DNA from: Metarhizobium sp964253915
Lineage (GTDB): Bacteria; Pseudomonadota; Alphaproteobacteria; Rhizobiales; Rhizobiaceae
Direction of reading: 5' to 3'
Length of the DNA: 64,000 nt
NCBI RefSeq assembly: GCF_964253915.1
Contig: NZ_CAXUSG020000007.1
Coordinates: forward strand, 248,001 to 312,000
In this document: positions 34,827-43,029 of the stretch, piece after piece
Position numbering within the stretch: position 1 is the stretch's first letter
How the letters are laid out: every line of letters begins with the position of its first letter
Made by a program: the position numbers and the translations under genes
The notes under the pieces: model-generated
Seen by the model: the letters and a program-made list of their open reading frames with translations, nothing else
What the model was told of the DNA's origin: nothing
Database searches by the model: none

Positions 34827-36617
34827 TCAGTTGGACTGGCGGCGCAGGAAGGCCGGGATTTCCAGCTGGTCTTCTTCGCCGTGCGAACGGCTCTGGGCAA
34901 CCGGGCGACCGTGGTCGTCAAGCTGGCCGCGGCGCGGTGCATAGAGGCTTGCTTCCGGCGACAGCGGGCGACGCTGCTGCGATGCAGCACTCGGCGCGGA
35001 TGTCGTCATGTCGGCCGAGACCTGTTCTTCTTCCTCGCGCCGGCCGAGCGAATTGGTGATTCGCTTCAGCAGGCCCATCGGACCACGCTCTTCCGTCGAC
35101 TGGACAGGCGCAACGCGGTGATCCATTTCAGCCTTCACGACCGGCGGGAAATCCTCGACCTTCGGCATGCGCACCTGCTGTTCGACGGCAGGACGAATGA
35201 CCGGGGCCATCGGCTCCTGGCGCAGCACCGGCTGGGCCTGGGCGATCGGCTGGCTGATCACCGGAGCGGAAACCGGGGCGTGAACCACCGGCTGCTGCAG
35301 GATCGGCTGCTGGACCTGAACCGGGGCAGCGCGAGCTACCATCGGCGTTTCGGCCGGGGCGGCGCCAGCGAAGAGCTTGCTCTGCGGGCGGAAGGCATCT
35401 TCGACCTGGGCGACCGGCTGGGTCACGACCGGCTGCTGAGCCGGGGTGGCCTGCATGGAAATTTCCAGCTCGCGCTCCATCTGCACTTCAGCGGCACGGA
35501 TGGTCTGCGCGATCGGGTCGACGGCGATCTTCGGGGCCTGCATCGTTGCGGCAGGCTGGACTGCGGCCGGTGCCGGAGCAACGGCCGCGGAAGGACGGAT
35601 AATCGGCTTGGAAACCTGGCGGAAATCGACGTCGCCGCCGGCCTGGTTGAGCGCGCGGTCGATGCCGGTGGCAACGACGGAGACGCGGATGATGCCTTCC
35701 AGCGATTCGTCGAAGGTGGCGCCGAGGATGATGTTGGCGTCCGGATCGACTTCTTCGCGGATGCGGGTCGCGGCTTCGTCGACTTCGAACAGGGTCAGGT
35801 CGCGACCGCCGGTGATCGAGATCAGCAGGCCCTGCGCACCCTTCATCGAGGTTTCGTCGAGCAGCGGGTTGGCGATCGCGGCTTCGGCGGCCTGCATGGC
35901 GCGGCCCGAACCGGAAGCTTCACCCGTACCCATCATCGCGCGGCCCATTTCGCGCATGACCGAACGGACGTCGGCGAAGTCGAGGTTGATGAGACCTTCC
36001 TTCACCATCAGGTCGGTGATGCAGGCGACACCCGAATAGAGAACCTGGTCGGCCATGGCAAAGGCGTCAGCGAAGGTCGTCTTGTCGTTGGCGATGCGGA
36101 AGAGATTCTGGTTCGGGATGACGATCAGGGTATCGACCGACTTCTGCAGTTCCTGGATGCCCTGCTCGGCCAGACGCATGCGGCGAGCGCCTTCGAAGTG
36201 GAACGGCTTGGTGACGACGCCAACCGTCAGGATGCCCTTGTTGCGGGCGGCCTGCGCGACGACCGGAGCAGCACCGGTGCCGGTGCCGCCGCCCATGCCG
36301 GCGGTGACGAAGCACATATGCGTGCTGTTGAGGTGATCGACGATCTCGTCGATGCATTCTTCAGCGGCAGCGCGGCCGACTTCCGGCTGCGAGCCGGCGC
36401 CGAGACCTTCGGTGACATTGACCCCGAGCTGGATGACGCGATCCGACTTGGTCATGGTCAGCGCCTGGGCGTCCGTGTTGGCGACGACGAAATCGACGCC
36501 CTGGAGGCCTGCGGTGATCATGTTGTTGACAGCATTGCCGCCACCGCCACCTACGCCGAATACGGTGATCCGAGGTTTCAGCTCGGTGATGTCTGGCTTT
36601 TGCAGCTTGATGGTCAT
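34827..36617 (-). CDS. ftsZ: Cell division GTPase FtsZ, long form
   Basis: A 596-residue tubulin homologue that forms the Z ring. The GTPase core (about 1-316) includes GVGGGGGNAVNNMI, VTAGMGGGTGTGAAP (tubulin signature) and the T7-loop region NLDFADVRSVM. After it comes an unusually long Pro/Gln/Val-rich linker of roughly 250 residues, then the conserved C-terminal peptide LEIPAFLRRQSN that binds FtsA. The long linker is typical of rhizobial FtsZ1 and alphaproteobacteria. Preceded by an AAGGAA ribosome-binding site and a 103-base gap after ftsA holding a hairpin. Confidence 0.97.
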   Translation of the reverse strand: MTIKLQKPDITELKPRITVFGVGGGGGNAVNNMITAGLQGVDFVVANTDAQALTMTKSDRVIQLGVNVTEGLGAGSQPEVGRAAAEECIDEIVDHLNSTHMCFVTAGMGGGTGTGAAPVVAQAARNKGILTVGVVTKPFHFEGARRMRLAEQGIQELQKSVDTLIVIPNQNLFRIANDKTTFADAFAMADQVLYSGVACITDLMVKEGLINLDFADVRSVMREMGRAMMGTGEASGSGRAMQAAEAAIANPLLDETSMKGAQGLLISITGGRDLTLFEVDEAATRIREEVDPDANIILGATFDESLEGIIRVSVVATGIDRALNQAGGDVDFRQVSKPIIRPSAAVAPAPAAVQPAATMQAPKIAVDPIAQTIRAAEVQMERELEISMQATPAQQPVVTQPVAQVEDAFRPQSKLFAGAAPAETPMVARAAPVQVQQPILQQPVVHAPVSAPVISQPIAQAQPVLRQEPMAPVIRPAVEQQVRMPKVEDFPPVVKAEMDHRVAPVQSTEERGPMGLLKRITNSLGRREEEEQVSADMTTSAPSAASQQRRPLSPEASLYAPRRGQLDDHGRPVAQSRSHGEEDQLEIPAFLRRQSN

Positions 36618-36684
36618 TTACCCGTTCCTTCTCTATTCGGCCGCAATCGCCACGCCGGCCAATTTATTACATTAGTGATTCCAC

Positions 36685-36717
36685 CTTGCCCGGAGCCGGT
36701 GTCCCCCTCCGGGCAAG
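36685..36717 (-). promoter_or_regulatory. Stem-loop between ftsA and ftsZ
   Basis: A perfect 10-bp stem, CTTGCCCGGA (36685-36694) with TCCGGGCAAG (36708-36717), lies 4 bases after the ftsA stop. No T-run follows. It may trim or protect the ftsA mRNA end, or set the ftsA to ftsZ ratio. A GATTC (GANTC) methylation site is at 36677-36681 in the same gap. Confidence 0.5.
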
Positions 36718-36720
36718 ACG

Positions 36721-38052
36721 TCAAAAGCTTTCCTTCAGCCATTGGCCCATGCGGGCGATCCGGCTGGTATTTCCGGCAAAGGACGAGAGCAGACCGCCCG
36801 TTGCCGCATGTGTTTCCATTTCCGCGACTTGCGGATAGATCATCAGACCCACCGCCGTCGAAAAGGCCGGACCCTTGGCTGCCGTCGGCAGGCCGGAGAC
36901 GCCCATCGGCCGGCCGATGCGGACGTTACGGGCCAGGATGCGCCGTGCCGCTTCCGAAAGACCGGTCAGCTGGCTGGCGCCACCCGTCAGGACGACACGC
37001 TTGCCGACGATCGGGCTGAAACCCGAGCGCTGGATGCGGTCGCGGATCAATTCCAGAGTTTCCTCGATGCGCGCCCGGACGATGCGCGAGACAAGCGCCC
37101 GCGGCACCTGCGTCGGCTGGTCGCGGTCATCCTCGCCGATCGGCGGGATCGCGACGATATCGCGCTCGTCGCCGGCATTCGGCAGCGCCGAGGCGTGAAC
37201 CACCTTCAGGCGTTCGGCATCCTCAATGCGGGTGGACAGGCCACGCGCCAGGTCGGTGGTCACATGGTGACCGCCGAGGCTCACGGCGTCGGTATGCACC
37301 AGGCGGCCTTCGGCAAAGACGGAGATCGTCGTGGTGCCGCCGCCCATGTCGATGGCGGCGCAACCCAGTTCAACCTCGTCTTCGACCAGGGCTGCAAGGC
37401 CGCTGGCATAAGGCGTCACCACGATGCCCTCGACCGAGAGATGCGCCCGGTTGATGCAGAGTTCGAGGTTTTTCAGCGCAGCGCGTTCGGCCGTGACCAC
37501 ATGCATGTCGACGCCGAGAACGTCGCCATACATCGACAGCGGATCGCGGATGCCGCGTTCGCCGTCGAGCGAGAAACCGGTCGGCAGCGAATGCAGCACG
37601 GCGCGGTCCTGGCGGATCGACTGCTGGCAAGCCGCAGTCAACACGCGCTTAAGATCGTTCGATTCGACTTCCTGGCCACCGAGATCGATGGTGGCGGTAT
37701 AGATGTCGCTGGCGATGCGGCCGGCGGAGATGTTGACGATCAGGCTGTCGACGGTCAGGCCGGCCATGCGCTCGGCAGCATCGACGGCCAGCCGCACGAC
37801 GCTTTCGACCGCTTCCAGATCGGCAATGACGCCGGCCTTGATGCCGCGGGAGCGCTGGTGGCCGATGCCGATCACCTCGATGTTGTGGGTGCGGTTCGGC
37901 AACATCTGGCTTTCTTCGCGCGGCGTCAGCCGGCCGATCATGCAGACGACCTTGGTCGAGCCGATATCAAGCACCGAAACGATATGCGACCGCTTCGAAG
38001 AAAGCGGCTTCAGACGCGGCAGACCGAAATGCGAGGATCCGAAGAGGCTCAT
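36721..38052 (-). CDS. ftsA: Cell division protein FtsA
   Basis: A 443-residue actin-like ATPase that anchors FtsZ to the membrane. Motifs: VSVLDIGSTKVVCMIG (phosphate 1), the SHS2 1C domain around residues 90-170, GCAAIDMGGGTTTISVFAEG (phosphate 2) and VVLTGGASQLTG (adenosine). The C-terminal amphipathic helix IARMGQWLKESF is the membrane-targeting sequence. Its ATG overlaps the ftsQ stop by four bases (ATGA). Confidence 0.96.
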   Translation of the reverse strand: MSLFGSSHFGLPRLKPLSSKRSHIVSVLDIGSTKVVCMIGRLTPREESQMLPNRTHNIEVIGIGHQRSRGIKAGVIADLEAVESVVRLAVDAAERMAGLTVDSLIVNISAGRIASDIYTATIDLGGQEVESNDLKRVLTAACQQSIRQDRAVLHSLPTGFSLDGERGIRDPLSMYGDVLGVDMHVVTAERAALKNLELCINRAHLSVEGIVVTPYASGLAALVEDEVELGCAAIDMGGGTTTISVFAEGRLVHTDAVSLGGHHVTTDLARGLSTRIEDAERLKVVHASALPNAGDERDIVAIPPIGEDDRDQPTQVPRALVSRIVRARIEETLELIRDRIQRSGFSPIVGKRVVLTGGASQLTGLSEAARRILARNVRIGRPMGVSGLPTAAKGPAFSTAVGLMIYPQVAEMETHAATGGLLSSFAGNTSRIARMGQWLKESF

Positions 38053-38990
38053 ATCTGCTTCTCCCTTTCCGCTTTCTTCACGGCCTTGTCGCGCGCTTCG
38101 ACGACGGCCTGGCGGCGGGTGGCGGCTTCCGGCGTCAACTGGATGGTGGTGCGGTCCTGCAGGCGCAGGTCGATGGCAGCGATGTCGCGCTCCAAAAGGT
38201 TCTGTTCGGCATCGAGCCGGGTCAGTTCCTGCATGGCGCGCTGCACGTCGGTTTCCGGCAGCTTGACGACGACACCGTTGTCGAGATGCAGATCCCAGCG
38301 ACGGCCGGCGACACGCACGAAGGCCTTGACGCGCTTCTTGAGGTCGGGCCAGCCGGCAAACTGCTCCTCGAAATCGACGGCAGCGGCTTCGGCATCCTGA
38401 CCGACGAACAGCGGCAACCCCGTGAACTTGTTGTCGCGCAGCGGCGCGATGACGCTGCCGCTCTTCTCGATCAGCGACAGTTCCGAACCGTGCTGCCAGA
38501 TGGCATAGGCTTCACGCTCCTTGAGCGTGACCTCGATGGTGCGCGGATAGACCTTGCGAACCTCGACGGTCTGCACCCAGGGCAGGTGCGCCAGCTTTTC
38601 ACGGGCGGCAGCGATGTCGAGGGCAACGAGCGACGTCGTGCCGTCGAGACCGAGGAGCTGCAGGATATCGATCTCGGAGGTCTCGTTGTTGCCGGACACC
38701 TTGACGTCCTCGATGGCGAAACCGAATGCCGTCGTCGTCGCCTGGGCAACCGAATAGGTGTAACCGCTGAGCGACATGCCGTAGAGGCCGGTCGCGGCGT
38801 AGAAGGCGACAGCGGAAATCGTGCCGGTATGCGCTGGGATATGAACGCGGCCACTGGCCAGGTTCACCAAAAAGCGCGCCATGCGGCGAAACGGCCGCGG
38901 CAAAACCAGCCGGCCGTCCGGGTCCGCAGCGGGCAACGGCAACCGTGCACCCCGCAACCTTCTTGCTTTCCTGCCAATCACCGCAAACAC
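38049..38990 (-). CDS. ftsQ: Cell division protein FtsQ
   Basis: A 313-residue bitopic divisome protein. A basic N-terminus is followed by a membrane segment (about 58-76, ISAVAFYAATGLYGMSLSG), then a POTRA domain (IEDVKVSGNNETSEIDIL) and the beta domain. I choose the GTG at 38990 because GGAGG lies about eight bases upstream and the product then begins (M)FAVIGRKARR, as expected for rhizobial FtsQ; an ATG at 39011 is the alternative. It overlaps the end of ddl by 13 bases and ftsA by four. Confidence 0.92.
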   Translation of the reverse strand: MFAVIGRKARRLRGARLPLPAADPDGRLVLPRPFRRMARFLVNLASGRVHIPAHTGTISAVAFYAATGLYGMSLSGYTYSVAQATTTAFGFAIEDVKVSGNNETSEIDILQLLGLDGTTSLVALDIAAAREKLAHLPWVQTVEVRKVYPRTIEVTLKEREAYAIWQHGSELSLIEKSGSVIAPLRDNKFTGLPLFVGQDAEAAAVDFEEQFAGWPDLKKRVKAFVRVAGRRWDLHLDNGVVVKLPETDVQRAMQELTRLDAEQNLLERDIAAIDLRLQDRTTIQLTPEAATRRQAVVEARDKAVKKAEREKQI

Positions 38991-39904
38991 GACGCGTCCT
39001 CCACCATCCAACGGAGAAATTCACCAAAGGAAAGGCCGGCATGCGCGGCCATTTCGGGCACCAGCGACGTAGGGGTCATGCCTGGCTGGGTGTTGATTTC
39101 CAGCCAGATGACTTCGCCATCCTTGGAGAAACGGTCATCGAAACGGAAGTCCGAGCGGCTTACCCCGCGGCACCCGATCGCCTGATGCGCCTTGAGTGCC
39201 AATGATTGTATTGTTTGGTAAATATTTGGTGAAATTTCCGCCGGAATGACATGCCGCGAGCCACCCTCGGCATATTTGGCGTCGTAGTCGTAGAAGTCGT
39301 GGCTGAGCGGAATGATCTCGGTGACGCCGAGCGGCTTGTCGCCCATGACGCCGCAGGTCAGCTCGCGGCCATGGATATACCGCTCCACCATCACCGATTC
39401 GCCATAGCGCCATTCCGAGGAGGAAAGCACCTGCGGCGGATGCGACCGGTCTTCCTGGACGATGACGACGCCGAAGGACGAACCTTCGCGCACCGGCTTG
39501 ACCACGTAGGGCGGCTTCATCGGATGTTCGTTGCCGATCTCGAAGCGGGTCATGACGCGCGCCTCGGCGACCGGGATGCCGGCAGCCTTCGCCACCAGCT
39601 TTGCCTGCGCCTTGTCCATTGCCAGCGCAGAGGCCAGCACGCCGGAATGCGTGTAGGGAATTTCAAGATATTCGAGGATGCCCTGGATGCTGCCATCCTC
39701 GCCATAGGGACCATGCAGGGCGTTGAAGACGACGTCCGGACGCAGCTCGGCCAGCACCGACGCAACGTTGCGATCGACATCGACCCGCGTGACGCGAAAG
39801 CCCTCGGCCTCCAGCGCATCGGCGCATGCCGTTCCCGAAGACAGGCTGACAGGCCTCTCCGAGGAAAATCCGCCCATCAGGACAGCTACATGCTTACCGC
39901 TCAT
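38978..39904 (-). CDS. ddlB: D-alanine--D-alanine ligase
   Basis: A 308-residue ATP-grasp enzyme making the D-Ala-D-Ala dipeptide for peptidoglycan precursors. VLMGGFSSERPVSLSSG is the N-terminal substrate loop, ALHGPYGEDGSIQG the ATP/substrate motif, YVVKPVREGSSFGV the grasp Lys, and WLEINTQPGMTPTSLVPEMA the metal-binding C-terminus. It begins the ddl-ftsQ-ftsA-ftsZ unit. In many relatives it directly follows murB; here 3.1 kb of opposite-strand genes lie between. Confidence 0.96.
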   Translation of the reverse strand: MSGKHVAVLMGGFSSERPVSLSSGTACADALEAEGFRVTRVDVDRNVASVLAELRPDVVFNALHGPYGEDGSIQGILEYLEIPYTHSGVLASALAMDKAQAKLVAKAAGIPVAEARVMTRFEIGNEHPMKPPYVVKPVREGSSFGVVIVQEDRSHPPQVLSSSEWRYGESVMVERYIHGRELTCGVMGDKPLGVTEIIPLSHDFYDYDAKYAEGGSRHVIPAEISPNIYQTIQSLALKAHQAIGCRGVSRSDFRFDDRFSKDGEVIWLEINTQPGMTPTSLVPEMAAHAGLSFGEFLRWMVEDASCLR

Positions 39905-40409
39905 TCATGCCCCCAAATCAATTGACCGATGTTGCCCGTCACAGGGTGTTCGCCCGAGAATCCGACAACTTCGTGCCACGCCCTACTAAAACGCCATTAA
40001 GGTTAATGAAGTGTTTACTTTAGTTAACCAAATGGCTCGGAAGGCGAATTTTTCTTTTCGCGAATCAAATCATCCCTGCCGATTCCGCGCTTAGAATCAG
40101 AGACTTGCGGCATTCGCAAGACATGGCATGTCACAGCCGTGAGAAAAGCGATCAACGGGCGGCACTTCCCTGCCCGCCACCGGGGAGCCCACAGGCCGGG
40201 GCGATTCGGTTGTCCGATTCGGGACAGAAATCCGGACCCTCCATGAAGCCGCCCGAAATCGGACAGCCGGACCGATTGAAACTTTATACCAAAGCCGTAC
40301 GGGCAAAATTGCCATTTCTTGCGCCTTTGCGGTTTCGCAATTCCTAAAATTGGATTAAGGAACCGGAAGCCCTCCCAAGGCTGAAAAAACATTCCCGATA
40401 GGAAAAACA
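39905..40409. other. Long divergent intergenic region ddl / MHS transporter
   Basis: 505 bases with no supported open frame. The left 130 bases are AT-rich and should hold the ddl-ftsQAZ promoter, including the TTAACC sites listed separately. The middle (40120-40270) is GC-rich with several CGG/CCG runs; no convincing RNA fold was recognised. The right end carries a ribosome-binding site TAGGAAAAAC for the transporter. Confidence 0.45.
39997..40030. promoter_or_regulatory. Possible CtrA-type sites upstream of ddl
   Basis: ATTAACCTTAATG (minus strand, about 39996-40007) and GTTAACCA (plus strand, 40023-40030) contain the TTAACC core of CtrA half-sites. They lie 90-125 bases before the ddl start. 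The full TTAA-N7-TTAA motif is not present, so this is tentative. Confidence 0.35.
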
Positions 40410-41714
40410 ATGTCTGACGCGATATCCCGTATATCGCCGGCCGCTGACTCCCCGAACGATGTAAAGACAAATTCGCCTGCACGAGTTCTGATAGCCAGCC
40501 TGGTCGGCACAACGATCGAATTCTTCGATTTCTATGTCTATGCCACCGCGGCGGTCCTGGTGTTCCCGCACCTCTTCTTCCCCGCCAGCGATCCCACCTC
40601 GGCGATGCTGCAATCCTTCGCCACCTTCTCGATCGCCTTTTTCGCCCGCCCCGTCGGCGCCCTGATCTTCGGGCACTTTGGCGACCGCATCGGCCGCAAG
40701 GCGACGCTGGTTGCGGCCCTGATGACCATGGGCCTCTCCACCGTGCTGATCGGTCTCCTGCCGGGCTATGAGTCCGTCGGCGTGCTCGCGCCGCTGCTGC
40801 TCGCCTTGTGCCGCTTCGGCCAGGGTCTCGGCCTGGGCGGTGAATGGGGCGGCGCCGTGCTGCTCGCCACCGAAAACGCCCCGCCGGAAAAGCGCAGCTG
40901 GTACGCGATGTTCCCGCAGCTCGGCGCGCCGATCGGCTTTATCCTGTCGTCCGGCTTCTTCCTCATCCTCTCGGAGACGATGACCAAGGAAGCCTTCATG
41001 AACTACGGATGGCGCATTCCCTTCGTCGCCAGCCTGGCGCTGGTCGCCGTCGGCCTTTACGTCCGCCTCAACATCACCGAGACGCCGGAATTCCAGAAGG
41101 CGCTGGACAAGCAGGAACGGGTCGCCGTGCCGATCACGGAAATCCTGAAGTCGCACAAGCGCAGCCTGGTTCTCGGCACCTTCGTCGCCGTCGCCACCTT
41201 CGTGCTCTTCTACCTGATGACGGTGTTCACCCTGTCCTGGGGCACGACGAAGCTCGGTTATTCGCGTGAACAGTTCCTGGTAGTGCAGCTCGTCGGCGTC
41301 GTGTTCTTTGGCCTGACGATCCCGATTGCCGGCCTGCTGTCGGACCGGTTCTCGCGCCGCTGGGTGCTGATCCTGACGACCATCGGCATCGCCATCTTCG
41401 GCCTGTTCTACTCGACGCTGCTGGAAGGCGGCATCGTCGGCGCCTTCGCCTGTTCGATCATCGGCCTGGCGCTGATGGGCTTCACCTACGGTCCGATCGG
41501 TGCGGCACTTGCCGCCCCCTTCCCAACCAGCGTGCGCTACACCGGCGCTTCGATGACCTTCAACCTTGCCAGCATCTTCGGCGCCTCGCTGGCACCGTTC
41601 ATCGCGACGTCGCTGGCGACGAGCTACAGCCTGACCTATGTCGGCTATTATCTCGCCGCTGCCGCTGTAGTCTCGTTGCTGTGCATCGTGCTGTCGGGAC
41701 ACGAAGAGATCTGA
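40410..41714 (+). CDS. MFS transporter, metabolite:H+ symporter (MHS) family
   Basis: A 434-residue inner-membrane protein with 12 predicted helices. GTTIEFFDFYVYATAA in TM1, ARPVGALIFGHFGDRIGRK between TM2 and TM3 and GLGLGGEWGGAVLLATE in TM4 are diagnostic of the MHS group (ShiA, ProP, KgtP, CitA). The substrate is likely an organic acid, shikimate-like compound or betaine, but cannot be chosen. It ends at a strong terminator and lies on the strand opposite to the dcw genes on both sides. Confidence 0.9.
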   Translation: MSDAISRISPAADSPNDVKTNSPARVLIASLVGTTIEFFDFYVYATAAVLVFPHLFFPASDPTSAMLQSFATFSIAFFARPVGALIFGHFGDRIGRKATLVAALMTMGLSTVLIGLLPGYESVGVLAPLLLALCRFGQGLGLGGEWGGAVLLATENAPPEKRSWYAMFPQLGAPIGFILSSGFFLILSETMTKEAFMNYGWRIPFVASLALVAVGLYVRLNITETPEFQKALDKQERVAVPITEILKSHKRSLVLGTFVAVATFVLFYLMTVFTLSWGTTKLGYSREQFLVVQLVGVVFFGLTIPIAGLLSDRFSRRWVLILTTIGIAIFGLFYSTLLEGGIVGAFACSIIGLALMGFTYGPIGAALAAPFPTSVRYTGASMTFNLASIFGASLAPFIATSLATSYSLTYVGYYLAAAAVVSLLCIVLSGHEEI

Positions 41715-41737
41715 TCGACACGCCTTGTTCCGGAAGA

Positions 41738-41769
41738 GCCGTGCGGGAAACCGCGCGGCCCTTTCTTTT
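41738..41769 (+). terminator. Intrinsic terminator after the MHS transporter
   Basis: A 9-bp stem, GCCGTGCGG (41738-41746) with CCGCGCGGC (41751-41759, one G-U), GAAA tetraloop, then CCTTTCTTTT. It lies 23 bases after the stop codon and isolates the transporter from the phosphoesterase. Confidence 0.85.
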
Positions 41770-41859
41770 GGCTGGATGAAAACCGCAGACAACATGCAGC
41801 CACTTCTATGACCTGCATTGCACTCTTATAGTGCCGTCATCGGAAATCGGAGGACAGGC

Positions 41860-42966
41860 ATGGTCACGCGACGTTCGCTTCTACTGCAGGGCATGGGTGC
41901 CGGCCTCTGGCTCTCGGCGCCGCCGGCGATCCGCCGGGCGACGGCCGCCATACCGCAGACCGACGTCACCTTCCTCGTCATCAACGATATCCACGCTTGC
42001 CGCATGGGCAGCGGCCTCAGCCCGAATTGCGCCGCCGAGGGCAAGACCGACGCCAACCTGCTGCGCCACATCGCCGCCCTCAACGGCATAGCCGGTAAAC
42101 ACTGGCCGAACGAGATCGACGGCAAGCCGACCGGCCTTGCCAGCGCCGGCAAACCGATCCAACACCCGCACGGCATCGTCGTCTGCGGCGACATCACCGA
42201 CGACGGTGGCGGGCAGACGGCCGAACCCGGCGAAGGCAGCCAGTTGTTGCAATTTTCGCACCGTTACCAGCAAGGGCACGGGCCGGACCGGGTGCATTAC
42301 CCCGTCTATGTCGGGCTTGGAAACCATGACCTCGACCAGGACGGACGGCCACCGCAGGTGGACTGGTATCGCGACGAACTGCGCGACTATGTCCGCTTCA
42401 ACCACAAGCCCAGCGTCTTCTTCAAGGCACCCTTCCCCGCCGACAACTACGACGAGGCGTCAGACAATTATTCCTGGAACTGGGACGGGCTGCATCTCAT
42501 CCAGGCGCAGCGTTTTGCCGGCGACACCGGCAAGGGCGCGGCAAGCGGCCTTGCCTGGCTGAAGAGCGACCTCGCCGCCTATGCCAGCGATGGCCGCCCG
42601 GTGGTGATCTTCCAGCACTACGGCTGGGATCATTTTTCGCTGGAACGCTGGGATCCGGACAAGAAGACCTTCGATGCCGATGGCAGCGGCCCGCCGCACT
42701 GGTGGTCGGATGCCGACCGGCAGGCTTTCGTCGATACGCTCAAGGGCTACAATATTGCCGCGATCTTCCACGGCCACGAACACGATACGCCGATGATCTA
42801 CCAGTCCGCCGGCCTCGACATCGTCAAGCCGAAGGCCGCCTACATGGGCGGCTTCGGTCTGGTGCGCATCACCGGCACGACGATGGACGTGGCGCTTGGC
42901 GAAGCGTCGGACGACAAGGGCGGCATCCGTTTTCTTGCCGCCCACAGCAAACCACTGGTCCGTTGA
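41860..42966 (+). CDS. Tat-exported calcineurin-like metallophosphoesterase
   Basis: A 368-residue protein starting MVTRRSLLLQGMGAG, a twin-arginine type signal cleaved near residue 30. The dimetal site is complete: Asp and His in INDIHACRM, VVCGDITDD, GLGNHDLD, the His in IFQHYGWDHF and FHGHEHDTP. It should hydrolyse phosphodi- or monoesters in the periplasm after folding with its metals in the cytosol. The ATG at 41860 is preceded by CGGAGGA. Substrate unknown. It converges on murB with only a 61-bp repeat between. Confidence 0.88.
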   Translation: MVTRRSLLLQGMGAGLWLSAPPAIRRATAAIPQTDVTFLVINDIHACRMGSGLSPNCAAEGKTDANLLRHIAALNGIAGKHWPNEIDGKPTGLASAGKPIQHPHGIVVCGDITDDGGGQTAEPGEGSQLLQFSHRYQQGHGPDRVHYPVYVGLGNHDLDQDGRPPQVDWYRDELRDYVRFNHKPSVFFKAPFPADNYDEASDNYSWNWDGLHLIQAQRFAGDTGKGAASGLAWLKSDLAAYASDGRPVVIFQHYGWDHFSLERWDPDKKTFDADGSGPPHWWSDADRQAFVDTLKGYNIAAIFHGHEHDTPMIYQSAGLDIVKPKAAYMGGFGLVRITGTTMDVALGEASDDKGGIRFLAAHSKPLVR

Positions 42967-42968
42967 CC

Positions 42969-43029
42969 AGAGCAATTCCAGCAAAAGTGCACAGCGTTTT
43001 CGCGGTTCGGAGAAATGCGGAAATGCTCT
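42969..43029. repeat. Palindromic intergenic repeat, copy D (short)
   Basis: Begins AGAGCAATTCCAGCAAAAGT and ends GCGGAAATGCTCT; compared with copy C about 40 internal bases are missing. It fills the gap between the convergent phosphoesterase and murB genes. On the minus strand its TAGAGC end supplies the murB stop (43030-43028). Confidence 0.85.

Noticed and set aside
34812..37019. Plus-strand open frame of 735 codons over ftsZ and ftsA
   Set aside because: It runs antisense to two certain genes, spans their gap, and has the Arg/Asp/His-rich composition of a shadow frame.
40024..40512. Minus-strand open frame of 162 codons in the ddl/transporter gap
   Set aside because: It overlaps the start of the transporter, has no ribosome-binding site or family features, and its codon pattern is unlike neighbouring genes.
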